A stretch of DNA of 64,000 nt from QHVT01 sp036389275 (GCA_036389275.1 DASVQE010000059.1:1-64000); one strand, 5' to 3'; counted from the first letter of the stretch, positions 28,062 to 37,071 are shown. Notes: generated by a model from the sequence alone, not told the origin. A program made the numbers and translations.

Positions 28062-28847
28062 ATGTCGTTTTCCCCAATCACCCTCGGACGGGTCCTGCAC
28101 GCGCGCGCGGCGGCGTCGATGACGTTCACGCAGGCGGAGCACACGCCGCGCAGCGCGCTGTCGATGCACGCGCACGAGCGGCCGAACCTGATGTTCGTCG
28201 TGGCCGGCGCACTCGGCGAGCGGTTGCCGGGCGGCAGCTTCGCGGTGGCGACGCACGAGATCGTGATCAAGGCGCCGGGCGAGCGGCATGCGAACGAGTA
28301 CGGCAACGCGGCCACACGATCACTGACGATCGAGTTCGACGATGCGTGGCTGACGCGCTCGAGCGCATTCGCGGGGCTGCTCGGCCGCACGGCGCACCAT
28401 CGCAGCGCCGCGGCGGCCGACGCGCTGCTCCAACTGCTGCGCGAGGTGCGCTCGGACGACCCGTGCGCGGCGGAGGAGCTGGTGGTCGGTGCGCTCTCGG
28501 AACTCGCGCGCGTCGGGATGCCGGCGCGCCGTCCGTCGTGGATCGGCGAGGTGCGCGCGTATCTCGACGCGCAGTATCTCGACGCGGTGTCGCTGTCGAC
28601 GGTGGCGGAGACGTTCGCGATCGATCGCACGCTGCTCGCGCGCGGCTTCCGGCAGGAGACCGGCACGACGATCGGCGACTACGTGCGGCGCCTGCGCATC
28701 CATCACGCCTGCCGCGAGCTGGCGGCGACGGCGCGCCCGGTGGCGGAGATCGCGGCCGAGGCGGGATTCGCCGACCAGGCGCACCTCTGCCGCGTCTTTC
28801 GCGCGCGCGTCGGCGCCACCCCGACGGAATTCCGCAGGATGGCGTAG
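28062..28847 (+). CDS. AraC-family transcriptional regulator
   Basis: The product is 261 residues: an N-terminal cupin-like sensing region (about 20-110, with SMHAHERPNLMFVVAG and IVIKAPGERHANEYG) and a C-terminal AraC DNA-binding domain (about 160-259). The first helix-turn-helix is SLSTVAETFAIDRTLLARGFRQETG; the second is AEIAAEAGFADQAHLCRVFRARVGATPTEFRR, the family signature. It binds DNA as a regulator of unknown targets. It lies between the conserved hypothetical gene upstream and a convergent tricorn-like protease gene; either could be a target. Confidence 0.93.
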   Translation: MSFSPITLGRVLHARAAASMTFTQAEHTPRSALSMHAHERPNLMFVVAGALGERLPGGSFAVATHEIVIKAPGERHANEYGNAATRSLTIEFDDAWLTRSSAFAGLLGRTAHHRSAAAADALLQLLREVRSDDPCAAEELVVGALSELARVGMPARRPSWIGEVRAYLDAQYLDAVSLSTVAETFAIDRTLLARGFRQETGTTIGDYVRRLRIHHACRELAATARPVAEIAAEAGFADQAHLCRVFRARVGATPTEFRRMA

Positions 28848-28865
28848 ACGCACTTCCGCATATAA

Positions 28866-31800
28866 CTACCGCGACGCCGGACGCGTGCTCTTCGGCGGCG
28901 CGGCGCGCAGCGCTTCATTCATCAGCGCGATGGCGCGCTCGAGTTGCGGATCGGCGTCGCCCAGGAGCGGCGCGGCCGCGACCTCGACATCGGGAACGAC
29001 GCCGCGATTCTCGACCGCCCAGCGGCCCGCGCCGCGTTCACCCGGCTCCCAGTACGCGAGCGCGGCGACGGCCGCTTCGCCTCCGTCGATGAGCTGCGGC
29101 ATGCCGACGTTGCCGACCGTCGCGCCGGCCGTGCGCGCGCCGACGATCGGGCCGAGCTTCGCGTTGCGGAAGTAGATGGCGAACGAGTCGCCGCCGGAGA
29201 TGGTGAACTGATTCGTGAGCAGCGTCTTCGGCCCGTCGACGGTCATCGTCGGAATGCGCAGATCGTTGCCGTGGCGCGACGCTTCGCGGGCGAGCGTATG
29301 TCGCTGCAGATGCTCGATCATGCTGGCCGGAAAGAGTCCGCCGGAGTTGAACCGGACATCGACGATCAGCGCGTCGCGATCGCTCTGCGCGAAGAACTGC
29401 TTCGCGAATGCAGCGATCCCGCCGCGGCCGGTGTTCGGGACGTGGATGTAGCCGCAGCGGCCGCCGGTGGCGGCGGTCACGCGCGCGCGGTTGTCGTTCA
29501 CCCAGTCGATGTAGCGCAGCGGCATGTCATTGCCGAGGAGACGAACGCGGACCTCGCGTTGCGTGGTGCCGCTGGCGATCGTCAGCGCGACCTCCTTGCC
29601 GGCCAGGCCGGCGAGCTGCTCCTCGACGCTCTCGCGGGTGGTGAGCTCGCGACCGTCGATGGCGACAATCGAAGCGCCGGCCTCGACGCCGGCATCGCGC
29701 AGCGGCGAGCGCGCTTCCTCGTCGCCGCGGAAGACGCGGGCGATGCGGTAGTGCGCGCCGTTGACGGCGAGATCGGCGCCGAGGACGCCGGTGGGCGGCG
29801 CGTCGTAACGCGGAAGATCGCCGCCGACGACCCAAGAGTGCGACGTGCCGAGCTCCCCGACCATCTCGGTGAGCAGCGCGTTCAGATCCTCGCGCGTGGC
29901 GACCGACGGAAGGCGCGGCTCGTAGCGCTTCCGCACCGCGAGCCAGTCGACGCCGTGCAGCGTCGGCTCGTAAAAGTAGTCGCGCTCGAGACGCCACGTG
30001 TCGGCGAAGATCTGCCGCCACTCCGCGGCCGGATCGAGCTGCATCGGCAGCGAGTCGAGCTTCTGCTCGGCCGACGGCTTCTCCGCGTCGATGCGCTGCC
30101 AGGACAGCATGTCGTCGCGCACGATCAGCAGCGTGTCGCCGGCGACGGAGTAGTCGGAGATGTTCGCGGCGACGATGCGGTCGCGCGCGGCGGCGGGATC
30201 GAACGCGTGCAGCGTGAGCGCGCCGCTGCGGCGGTCGCGCTGGATGTAGAGGAGTTGGCCGCGGACGAGCGACAAGTGCGACAACGAAGACGGCTCGACC
30301 GGTAACTTCGTCACGCCCGGCGCGCCGCCGATGCTGTAGATCGCGGACGTGTCGTTGAAGTTGAACGTCTGCTCGAAGTCGCTGAACGACGCGCGGAAAT
30401 TGCGCGCGGAGAGAAACCAGACCCGCGTGCCGTCGCTGACCGGATTGAAGTCGTCGGTCATGCCGTCGGTGAGCGGCGTCGCGCGCGCGGCGGCGACGTC
30501 GTAGCGGTAGACGCGCCCCATCTGGTTGTCGCCGACTTTCGAGTAGACCACCGCAGCGGAGTCGGGCGTCCAGTCGTAGTACTCGATGGGGCCGTTCATC
30601 GACTGATCGATGCGGCGCGTATCGCCGGTGGCGGCGTCGACCACGGACAGCGACAGCGACTGATCGACGAACAGCAATCGCTGCGAGTCGGGCGACCAGC
30701 GCACGCCTTCGCGCCAGCCGGCGCCTTCGCGGGTCAACTGCCGCGCGCGGCCGTCGCTGCCGCGCACGTAGAGCTCGTACTCGCCGCTGGCGTCGGAGAC
30801 GTACGCGATCGACTTGCCGTCGGGCGAGGCGGCGGCGGAGTGCTCGCGCGCGCCGGAGGTGGCGGTGAGATTCGTCGCCGCGTGCGAGGACGGATCGACC
30901 GCGAAGAGCTCGCCGCGCGCGGAGACGAGCGCGCCGGACGCGTCTCCGGAGAGCGCGATCGAAGTGATGTACGGCGCCGCGTTGACCTGGCGCGGCTGTT
31001 TTTGCGGAAAGGCGCCGGCCGGCGTGATGCGCAGCGTGCGGTCGCGTTTGGTGCGGAGCTCGAGGATGTGCAGCTCGCCGTCGCGGCTGTAGATGACGCG
31101 GCCGTCGCTGGTGACGCTCGGATTGCGCAGGTCGGCGTCGCGCTCGCGCGTGAGCTGTTCGAGACGCGCGGTGGCGACGTCGTACGCGTAGAGGTTGAAG
31201 CGGCCGTCGCGATCGGAGGCGAAGTAGATCGTGCCGTTGCGCCACGTCGGCCATTGATCGTTCGCGTCGGACGGCGCCACCGCGGTGTGCGCACCGCGGG
31301 CGAAGTCGTAGATCGCGAGCTGCGCATGTTTGCCGCCGCGGTAGCCGCGCCACGGGTTCCACGATTCCGATGGATTCATGGTGTAGACGAGCGCACTTCC
31401 GGAAGGAGAGAAGGATGCAGGTCCACCATTCGCGATCTGCAGCTCGGTCGACGGACCGCCGGCGACCGGCACGGTGAAGAGATGATCGACCGGATGGGTG
31501 AAACTCGTGCGGCGCGAGCGATAGACCACCGACGCGGAGTCGCTCGTCCAGCCGGCCACGAAGTCGGGCATCGGGTGCCACGTCAGCCGGCGCGCCTCGC
31601 CGCCGCTCGCGGCGACGACGTAGACGTCGTAGTTGCCGGAGCGCTCGGCGGTGAAGGCGACCCAGCGTGCGTCGGGCGAGAAGCGGGCGGCGAACTTGTT
31701 GGCCTCGAGCGTGGTGAGCCGCCGCGCCGCGCCGCCGCTCGCGGAGGCGGTCCAGACGTCGTCGGCGTAGGTGAAGACGACGGAGTTGCCGTGCAGGTCG

Positions 31801-31886
31801 GGGAATCGCAGCATCCGCGACGGCTCGGCCGCGGAGACGGTGGTCGTCACGACGAGAAACAGGAGAACGGATCGAAGCGAGATCAT
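28866..31886 (-). CDS. Secreted tricorn-like S41 protease
   Basis: The product has about 1006 residues with a signal peptide (SVLLFLVVTTTVSAAEP). The first ~620 residues are WD40/TolB-type beta-propeller repeats (RFSPDARWVAFTAERSGNYD, then SPDGKSIAYVSDASGEYELY). A C-terminal S41 region follows with a helical bundle and a PDZ domain (GVEAGASIVAIDGREL). Catalytic elements match the tricorn scheme: Ser-His in ELGTSHSWVVGG (near 680), the nucleophile in FTISGGDSFAIYF (near 895) and an acidic residue in VENRGVVPDVEV. It degrades peptides, here outside the cytoplasm, whereas archaeal tricorn is cytoplasmic. Bacterial homologues are common in Acidobacteriota and Bacteroidota. Confidence 0.94.
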   Translation of the reverse strand: MISLRSVLLFLVVTTTVSAAEPSRMLRFPDLHGNSVVFTYADDVWTASASGGAARRLTTLEANKFAARFSPDARWVAFTAERSGNYDVYVVAASGGEARRLTWHPMPDFVAGWTSDSASVVYRSRRTSFTHPVDHLFTVPVAGGPSTELQIANGGPASFSPSGSALVYTMNPSESWNPWRGYRGGKHAQLAIYDFARGAHTAVAPSDANDQWPTWRNGTIYFASDRDGRFNLYAYDVATARLEQLTRERDADLRNPSVTSDGRVIYSRDGELHILELRTKRDRTLRITPAGAFPQKQPRQVNAAPYITSIALSGDASGALVSARGELFAVDPSSHAATNLTATSGAREHSAAASPDGKSIAYVSDASGEYELYVRGSDGRARQLTREGAGWREGVRWSPDSQRLLFVDQSLSLSVVDAATGDTRRIDQSMNGPIEYYDWTPDSAAVVYSKVGDNQMGRVYRYDVAAARATPLTDGMTDDFNPVSDGTRVWFLSARNFRASFSDFEQTFNFNDTSAIYSIGGAPGVTKLPVEPSSLSHLSLVRGQLLYIQRDRRSGALTLHAFDPAAARDRIVAANISDYSVAGDTLLIVRDDMLSWQRIDAEKPSAEQKLDSLPMQLDPAAEWRQIFADTWRLERDYFYEPTLHGVDWLAVRKRYEPRLPSVATREDLNALLTEMVGELGTSHSWVVGGDLPRYDAPPTGVLGADLAVNGAHYRIARVFRGDEEARSPLRDAGVEAGASIVAIDGRELTTRESVEEQLAGLAGKEVALTIASGTTQREVRVRLLGNDMPLRYIDWVNDNRARVTAATGGRCGYIHVPNTGRGGIAAFAKQFFAQSDRDALIVDVRFNSGGLFPASMIEHLQRHTLAREASRHGNDLRIPTMTVDGPKTLLTNQFTISGGDSFAIYFRNAKLGPIVGARTAGATVGNVGMPQLIDGGEAAVAALAYWEPGERGAGRWAVENRGVVPDVEVAAAPLLGDADPQLERAIALMNEALRAAPPKSTRPASR

Positions 31887-31969
31887 GGCGGCCATGATGG
31901 CGCGCCGCGCCGCGCGCGTCTTGAACGATCGTGGAGCATTGGCGCGGCCACTGCTTAGCTCGTTCACGC

Positions 31970-32899
31970 ATGGCTGCCGCGAAGCGCGTGGCGATCCCGG
32001 ACGATGCGAACGACGTCGTGCTGAAGTTCGGCGAGCGCGAGGTGCGCCTGACGAATCTGCGCAAGCCGTTCTGGAAAAAGCTCGGCATCACCAAGCGCGA
32101 TCTGCTGCAGTACTACGCCGATGTCTCGCCCTACCTGCTGCCGCATCTCGTCGGCCGGGCCATGGTGATGAAGCGTTATCCAAACGGCGCCGAGGGTGAG
32201 TTTTTCTACATGAAGCGCGCGCCGTCGCCGCGGCCGGACTGGATCGAGATCTGCCCGATCATGCATTCGGAGATGGTCCGCTTCCCGATCGTGCAGGACC
32301 TGCCGTCGCTGCTCTGGCTGATCAACCTCGGCTGCATCGATCTCAATCCGTGGTACTCGCGCTGCGACGACACCGACCGCCCCGACTTTCTCCACTTCGA
32401 TCTCGATCCCGGCCCCGGCGCCGACTTCGAGATGGTGCGCACCGTGGCCCTGCACGTGCGCGACATCCTCGGCGCGCTGAAGATGCCGACCTACGCCAAG
32501 ACCACCGGCTCGAAAGGCATCCACATCTACATCCCCATCGTGCGCGGCCCGCAGCAGAAAGAGGTGTGGGCATTCGCGAAGGCGATCGCCATCGAGCTCG
32601 AGTCGCGCCACGCGAACGTCATCACCGCCGAATACCGCAAGGTCAAGCGCCCGTACGCGCGCGTGCTCGTCGACTACAACCAGAACGCTTGGGGCCGCAC
32701 GCTGGCGTCGATCTACTCGGTGCGGCCGACGCCGTTCGCGGGCGTGTCGATGCCGGTGACGTGGGAAGAGGTGGAAGGCGGCGTGCGCGTCGAGGACTTC
32801 CGCATCGACAACGCGCGCGAGCGGCTGGCGGAAGTGGGCGATCTCTGGAAGCCGGTGCTCGCGAAGAAACGATTCGATCTGTACAAGGTGTTCACATGA
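31970..32899 (+). CDS. LigD-type polymerase/primase domain protein
   Basis: The product has 309 residues, a stand-alone archaeo-eukaryotic primase-type polymerase domain as found in LigD. Landmarks are NLRKPFWKKLGITKRDLLQYY, ALPH-type Tyr-Leu-Leu-Pro-His, FYMKRAPSPRPDWIE, FLHFDLDPGPGADF with metal-binding Asp144 and Asp146, TTGSKGIHIYIPI and YRKVKRPYARVLVDYNQNAWGRT. The enzyme adds nucleotides, often ribonucleotides, at breaks during non-homologous end joining. Its stop overlaps the ATG of the ligase gene (ATGA). No phosphoesterase domain and no ku gene are present in the window. The start is ATG 31970. Confidence 0.95.
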   Translation: MAAAKRVAIPDDANDVVLKFGEREVRLTNLRKPFWKKLGITKRDLLQYYADVSPYLLPHLVGRAMVMKRYPNGAEGEFFYMKRAPSPRPDWIEICPIMHSEMVRFPIVQDLPSLLWLINLGCIDLNPWYSRCDDTDRPDFLHFDLDPGPGADFEMVRTVALHVRDILGALKMPTYAKTTGSKGIHIYIPIVRGPQQKEVWAFAKAIAIELESRHANVITAEYRKVKRPYARVLVDYNQNAWGRTLASIYSVRPTPFAGVSMPVTWEEVEGGVRVEDFRIDNARERLAEVGDLWKPVLAKKRFDLYKVFT

Positions 32900-33954
32900 C
32901 GCTGCCGATTCATCCGCCGTACGCGCCGATGGAAGCGAAGCGCGTATCGAAGATCCCGACCGGCGAGCACTGGCTGTTCGAGCCGAAGTGGGACGGCTTC
33001 CGGGCCATCGTCTTCCGCGAAGGCGATGAGGTCTCGGTGCAATCGAAAGCGGGCCAGCCGCTGGCGCGCTACTTTCCGGAGATCGTCGAGGCGGCGCGCG
33101 CGCTCAAGCAGAAGGAGTTCGTGCTCGACGGCGAGATCGTGGTGCCGGTGGAAGGAACGCTGTCGTTCGACGATCTGCTGCTGCGCATCCATCCGGCCGA
33201 GTCGCGCATCCGCAAGCTGGCCGCGTCGACGCCGGCGCATTACTACGTCTTCGACATCCTGGCCCTCGGCGCCAAGGACTTTACGCAACTGCCGATCGAG
33301 GAGCGGCGCGAGAAGCTGAATGCGTTTTTCGAAAAGAACGAGCACGAGCTGCTGCATCTCTCGCCGGCCACCACCGAGCGGAAGATCGCCTCGGAATGGT
33401 TCAGCAAATTCGGCGCGCTCGGGCTCGACGGCGTGATGGCCAAGCGCCTCGGCGAGCCGTATCACTCCGGCGACCGCGAAGGGATGGTGAAGGTCAAGCA
33501 TCTCAAGACCGCCGATTGTGTCGTCGGCGGTTTCCGTTACGGCGAAGGGACGCAGTGGGTCGGCTCGCTGCTCCTCGGCCTCTACGACGAGGAAGGACGG
33601 CTCGTCTACATCGGCCATACATCGTCGATCAAGAAAGCGGATCGGGAGGAGCTGACGAAGAAGCTCGAGGCGCTGCGCGCGGAGAACCCGTTCGAGGTGC
33701 GCGTCCCCGGCGGCCCGAGCCGCTGGGCGACGGCCAAGAGCGGCGAGTGGACGCCGGTGCGCCCGAAGCTCGTCTGCGAAGTGGAGTTCGACTACTTCTC
33801 GCAAGGCCGGTTCCGCCACGGCTCGAAGTTTCTGCGCTGGCGTCCGGACAAGGCGCCGGAGCAGTGCACGATGGAGCAGGTGCGGCCGAAACGCGGAACG
33901 AGGAACGCGGAACACGGAACGCGGAGTCTTGGGAAGCTGTTTTCGGGATCGTGA
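32896..33954 (+). CDS. ATP-dependent DNA ligase (LigD-type ligase)
   Basis: The product has 352 residues. The adenylation motif I is EPKWDGFRA with nucleotidyl-accepting Lys31. Motif III is YVFDILALG, motif IV DGVMAKRLGEPY and motif V EGMVKVKHLKTADCVVGGF. The C-terminal OB-fold has VGSLLLGLYDEEGRLVYIGH and VCEVEFDYFSQGRFRHGSKFLRW. It seals DNA ends with the overlapping polymerase-domain gene; together they equal a LigD split in two. The last ~20 residues (GTRNAEHGTRSLG) are encoded by GGAACGC heptamer repeats and are off-family, so the original stop probably lay earlier. Confidence 0.95.
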   Translation: MTLPIHPPYAPMEAKRVSKIPTGEHWLFEPKWDGFRAIVFREGDEVSVQSKAGQPLARYFPEIVEAARALKQKEFVLDGEIVVPVEGTLSFDDLLLRIHPAESRIRKLAASTPAHYYVFDILALGAKDFTQLPIEERREKLNAFFEKNEHELLHLSPATTERKIASEWFSKFGALGLDGVMAKRLGEPYHSGDREGMVKVKHLKTADCVVGGFRYGEGTQWVGSLLLGLYDEEGRLVYIGHTSSIKKADREELTKKLEALRAENPFEVRVPGGPSRWATAKSGEWTPVRPKLVCEVEFDYFSQGRFRHGSKFLRWRPDKAPEQCTMEQVRPKRGTRNAEHGTRSLGKLFSGS

Positions 33955-34047
33955 AGGCGGAACGCGGAACACGGAACGCGCCACCGCGCGACGCTGTTCT
34001 CCCGATCGTGAAAACGTTCCGTGTTCCGTGTTCCGTGTTCCTCGTTC
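33895..34047. repeat. GGAACRC heptamer repeats forming an inverted pair
   Basis: Forward heptamers (GGAACGA, GGAACGC, GGAACAC) run at 33895-33923 and again at 33958-33980. The reverse-complement set GTTCCGT-GTTCCGT-GTTCCGT-GTTCC with CTCGTTC ends at 34047 from 34016. The two forward blocks are each followed by a similar GCTGTT..CGGGATCGTGAA or CTCCCGATCGTGAA stretch. The unit overlaps the ligase 3' end and the signal-peptide codons of the next gene. Confidence 0.8.
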
Positions 34048-35399
34048 TGCTCGCGTGGAACGCGAGCGCGCAGACCGTCAGGATCACTGACAAGCCCACC
34101 ACCCTCGTCTCCGGCATCCTCTACGTGCCGGTTGTGGCCACTGAGCCGGTGGAGCGGCTCGCGCTCACCATCAATGGCGCGCCGTTCACGGAGACGCGTG
34201 GGCGGAACATGACTGCGCAGGTGAACGTCGGGTTTTACATTCGGCGTTTGCGGGTGCGGGCCACGGGGTACGACGCGCAAGGGAATGTCGCGGGTGAAGA
34301 CGAGATGGTGGTCAACGATCCGCGGCCGCCGTTTCGGGTGCGGTTGCAGGCGCCGCCGCAGTGGCCGCAGAGCGGCGTCGCGGAGCTGCACGCGAACGTG
34401 AGCAGGCCGGTGGAGATCGCCATCCGCGGCGTCGACTTTTATGTCGGCGAAGAAAAAGTCGCGACGTCCGAGGCGCCGCCGTACAGCGCGACGGTCGACG
34501 CGGCGAAGTATCCGAACGCCGTTTACGCGCGCGTCGTGGCGCGCAGCGCGAACGGGCAGGAAGCGAACGACGTCTTCTTCTTCGGCGACCGCGCGCGCGA
34601 ACAGATCGACGTCACCGTGCAGCAGATTCCGCTGTCGGTCTCCGCCGGCACCGCGCCGCTGCGCGCCGACCAGCTCACGCTGCTCGACGACGGACTGCCG
34701 CGCGCGATCGAGAGCCTCGTGCCGTCGTCCGACCTGCCGCTGCACGTGGTCCTGCTGATCGACTACTCCGAGTCGATGCTCAAGGAGCTGCCGGTGGTGA
34801 AGGCGGCCGCGAAGCAGTTCGCGCGCGCGCTGCTGCGGCCGCAGGACCGCATCGCCGTGGTCGGCTTCAATCAGAAAACGTTCTGGCTGACGCCGTACAC
34901 GAACGACTGGAACGCCGCGGCGCAGGCGGTCGACCGCGTGCAGCCGATCGGCGAGACGCATCTCTACGACAGCGTCATCGAGATGCTGTACGAGCTGCAG
35001 AAAACGCCCGGACGTCACGCGCTGGTAGTGCTCACCGACGGCGTCGACCAGGGCAGCAGATTTCACCTCGATCACCTCGTGCACTACGCGCGCTATGCCG
35101 GCGTGCCCGTCTATCCGATCGTCAAGAACACGAACCTCTCGCGCTGGATGCGTTTCGGCGTGGGACGCATCGAGGCGCGTCGCCTCGGCCGCATCGCCGA
35201 AGACACCGGCGCGACCTACTTCATCATCCAGAACGAGCGCGAGCTCGGCGGCGTCTACAACCGCATCGCCGCGGAGCTGCGGCAGCAGTACCAGCTCGTC
35301 TTCTACTCGGAGGCGTCGATGCCCGACCAGTGGCGCTCGCTGCGGATCGATTCGAAGGGCGGGCAGAGGCTGAGGATTCCGCGCGGCTACTTTCCTTAG
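34008..35399 (+). CDS. Secreted VWFA-domain protein (Acidobacteria-type)
   Basis: The product is about 463 residues from GTG 34008, with a signal peptide ending at NASAQ. Residues 25-230 are beta-sandwich-like, with two Ig/Big-type repeats (PVVATEPVERLALTINGAPF and VEIAIRGVDFYVGEEKV). Residues 245-440 are a von Willebrand factor A domain with an intact MIDAS motif, DYSES beginning at Asp252, and VVLTDGVDQGS. The ending YQLVFYSEASMPDQWRSLRI matches the VWFA-related family known from Acidobacteria (TIGR03436). Members are exported and of unknown function, probably in protein-protein contact. The signal-peptide codons coincide with GTTCCGT heptamers. Confidence 0.9.
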   Translation: MKTFRVPCSVFLVLLAWNASAQTVRITDKPTTLVSGILYVPVVATEPVERLALTINGAPFTETRGRNMTAQVNVGFYIRRLRVRATGYDAQGNVAGEDEMVVNDPRPPFRVRLQAPPQWPQSGVAELHANVSRPVEIAIRGVDFYVGEEKVATSEAPPYSATVDAAKYPNAVYARVVARSANGQEANDVFFFGDRAREQIDVTVQQIPLSVSAGTAPLRADQLTLLDDGLPRAIESLVPSSDLPLHVVLLIDYSESMLKELPVVKAAAKQFARALLRPQDRIAVVGFNQKTFWLTPYTNDWNAAAQAVDRVQPIGETHLYDSVIEMLYELQKTPGRHALVVLTDGVDQGSRFHLDHLVHYARYAGVPVYPIVKNTNLSRWMRFGVGRIEARRLGRIAEDTGATYFIIQNERELGGVYNRIAAELRQQYQLVFYSEASMPDQWRSLRIDSKGGQRLRIPRGYFP

Positions 35400-35444
35400 C
35401 CTCAGCCGTAGCCGGGCACGCTGCGTGAACCGGCAGCGTCCGTC

Positions 35445-36605
35445 GTGACTGACCGAGGGTCTCCTCTGTTTCCGGAGGCGCCGCAGCGCCATCGCATCCA
35501 TCGCGGGCTGGTGACCGAGCGGCAGGAGCACATCTTCACCTGGTCGGCCGTGGTCGTCGTGCTGCTGTACATCACGGCCTGGATCTACGCGATCGTCGAC
35601 ATCAACCGGATGCGCAACACGCCGGTGCCGGTGGCGGGCGGCGCGCACGAAGAGCCGGCCGAGCCGCCGCGCACGCCGGCGCAGGACATCACCCGCGAAT
35701 TCTTCGGGCCGACGGCGCCGGCGCATCCGTCGTATCTCTCCGACGCCATGCTCGGCTTCCTGCATCCGCTGCGCGGCGAGAGCGGCAAGCTGCGCTTCGC
35801 GGCGGCGCTGCCTGGCTCGCGCATCGTCGGCAGCGCGCCGGGCGGCGTGAACGCGGTCATCTCCGGCGGCAGCTCGCCCGACTTCACCGCGCCGTCGCAG
35901 CCGGGCATCTACGAGCTGGCCGTCGAAGCCAACCGGCAGCGGCGGCCGATCGCCGACCTGAGCGTGATCACGCTCGTGCCGAGCTCGATGAAGCGCGGCG
36001 GACGGATCGGCTCGTACCAGCTCGGGAGCTGGCCGTTCGAGCGCGGCGGCGTGCCGCGCACGCCGCGCTACGCCGCGCCGAAAGGCTTCATCCAGGTCAC
36101 GCCGCAGAATCAGGACTTTCGCGTCTCCGAGCATTTCCAGCTCAAGGACTTTCTGACGAAGGACCAGTACGGCGTCTGGCCAAAGTACGTGCCGCTCGAT
36201 CCGCTGCTGGTCGACAAGCTCGAGCTGACCATCGCCGCGCTGCAGCGCAGCGGCATCCGCGTCGAGCACGTGCACGTGATGAGCGGCTTCCGTACGCCGC
36301 GCTACAACGCCGGCGGCGGCAACACGTCCGGCCGCGCGAACCTGAGCCGTCACATGTACGGCGACGCGTCGGACGTCTACGTCGACAACAATCGCGACGG
36401 CTATCCCGACGACATCACCGGCGACGGGCGCGTGACGGTGGCGGATGCGGAGCGGTTCGCGCGCGCGGCGGAAGAGGTCGAGCGCGACCACCGCGCGCTC
36501 ATCGGAGGAATTGGCGTTTATCCCGCATGTTGCGGGCACGGGCCGTTCACGCACGTGGACGTGCGTGGCTTCCGCGCCCGATGGCGCGGCAGCGGCAGTG
36601 GGTAG
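35445..36605 (+). CDS. Membrane-anchored M15-like peptidase with Ca-loop insertion
   Basis: The product has 386 residues and a GTG start. One transmembrane helix (about 30-50, SAVVVVLLYITAWIYAIVD) is followed by a Pro-rich linker and a beta domain. The C-terminal half is like zinc D-Ala-D-Ala carboxypeptidases (M15/YcbK type): FQLKDFLTKDQYG, VMSGFRTPRYNAGGGN, SRHMYGDASDVYVD (zinc His and Asp near 302-309) and HGPFTHVDVRG (last zinc His near 369). Between these lies DNNRDGYPDDITGDGRVTV, an acidic EF-hand/dockerin-like loop that ordinary members lack. It would trim peptidoglycan stem peptides in the periplasm. Activity is inferred from motifs. Confidence 0.82.
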   Translation: MTDRGSPLFPEAPQRHRIHRGLVTERQEHIFTWSAVVVVLLYITAWIYAIVDINRMRNTPVPVAGGAHEEPAEPPRTPAQDITREFFGPTAPAHPSYLSDAMLGFLHPLRGESGKLRFAAALPGSRIVGSAPGGVNAVISGGSSPDFTAPSQPGIYELAVEANRQRRPIADLSVITLVPSSMKRGGRIGSYQLGSWPFERGGVPRTPRYAAPKGFIQVTPQNQDFRVSEHFQLKDFLTKDQYGVWPKYVPLDPLLVDKLELTIAALQRSGIRVEHVHVMSGFRTPRYNAGGGNTSGRANLSRHMYGDASDVYVDNNRDGYPDDITGDGRVTVADAERFARAAEEVERDHRALIGGIGVYPACCGHGPFTHVDVRGFRARWRGSGSG

Positions 36606-36613
36606 CAGGCGAT

Positions 36614-36619
36614 AGGAGG
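36614..36619 (+). promoter_or_regulatory. Strong ribosome binding site deciding a GTG start
   Basis: AGGAGG lies 5 bases before GTG 36625. An ATG two bases earlier is in another frame and meets a stop after five codons, so GTG 36625 is the real start. Confidence 0.8.
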
Positions 36620-36624
36620 TTGAT

Positions 36625-37059
36625 GTGGTTGCAGAGGTGAATTGTCCCGAATGTCATTCGAGCCGGCCGAATCCGTCGGTGGTCTGTCCCACCTGCGGAG
36701 CGCCGCCGGTTCGTGAAGGGGACAAACGGGCGACCGAAGAAGAGGTGCGCTCGCAGGACCTCGAGCCGTACGTGACGCTGCGCTACATCGCGCGGCTGTT
36801 CAAGGTGCTCGCGGTGCTGATGGTGGTGATGCTGATCGGCGAGATCGTGGCCGGGCTGACGGCGGATGCCGCCGAGGCGCTGCCGACGCTCATCGGCGAG
36901 ATCACGCAGATGCTCGTGCTGGCAGGCCTGATGTGGGGCGGCGGCGACATCACGCTGCTGCTCATCGATGCAGGCCACGACCTGCGCGTGGCCCGCATCC
37001 TTCTCGGCCGCATCAACTCCGAGCTGCACCGGCGCGGAATCGAAGACAAGAACCCGTAG
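36625..37059 (+). CDS. Zinc-ribbon membrane protein
   Basis: The product has 144 residues. A short zinc ribbon (CPECHSSRPNPSVVCPTCG, residues 7-25) is followed by an acidic linker, two transmembrane helices (about 60-82 and 88-112), and a basic cytoplasmic end (DLRVARILLGRINSELHRRG). The family is unknown to me; proteins with an N-terminal zinc knuckle and two membrane helices are common in Acidobacteriota and often unannotated. It is 20 bases downstream of the M15-like gene on the same strand, and has one of the few strong Shine-Dalgarno sequences in this window. Confidence 0.82.
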   Translation: MVAEVNCPECHSSRPNPSVVCPTCGAPPVREGDKRATEEEVRSQDLEPYVTLRYIARLFKVLAVLMVVMLIGEIVAGLTADAAEALPTLIGEITQMLVLAGLMWGGGDITLLLIDAGHDLRVARILLGRINSELHRRGIEDKNP

Positions 37060-37071
37060 GCGATGGCGCGC

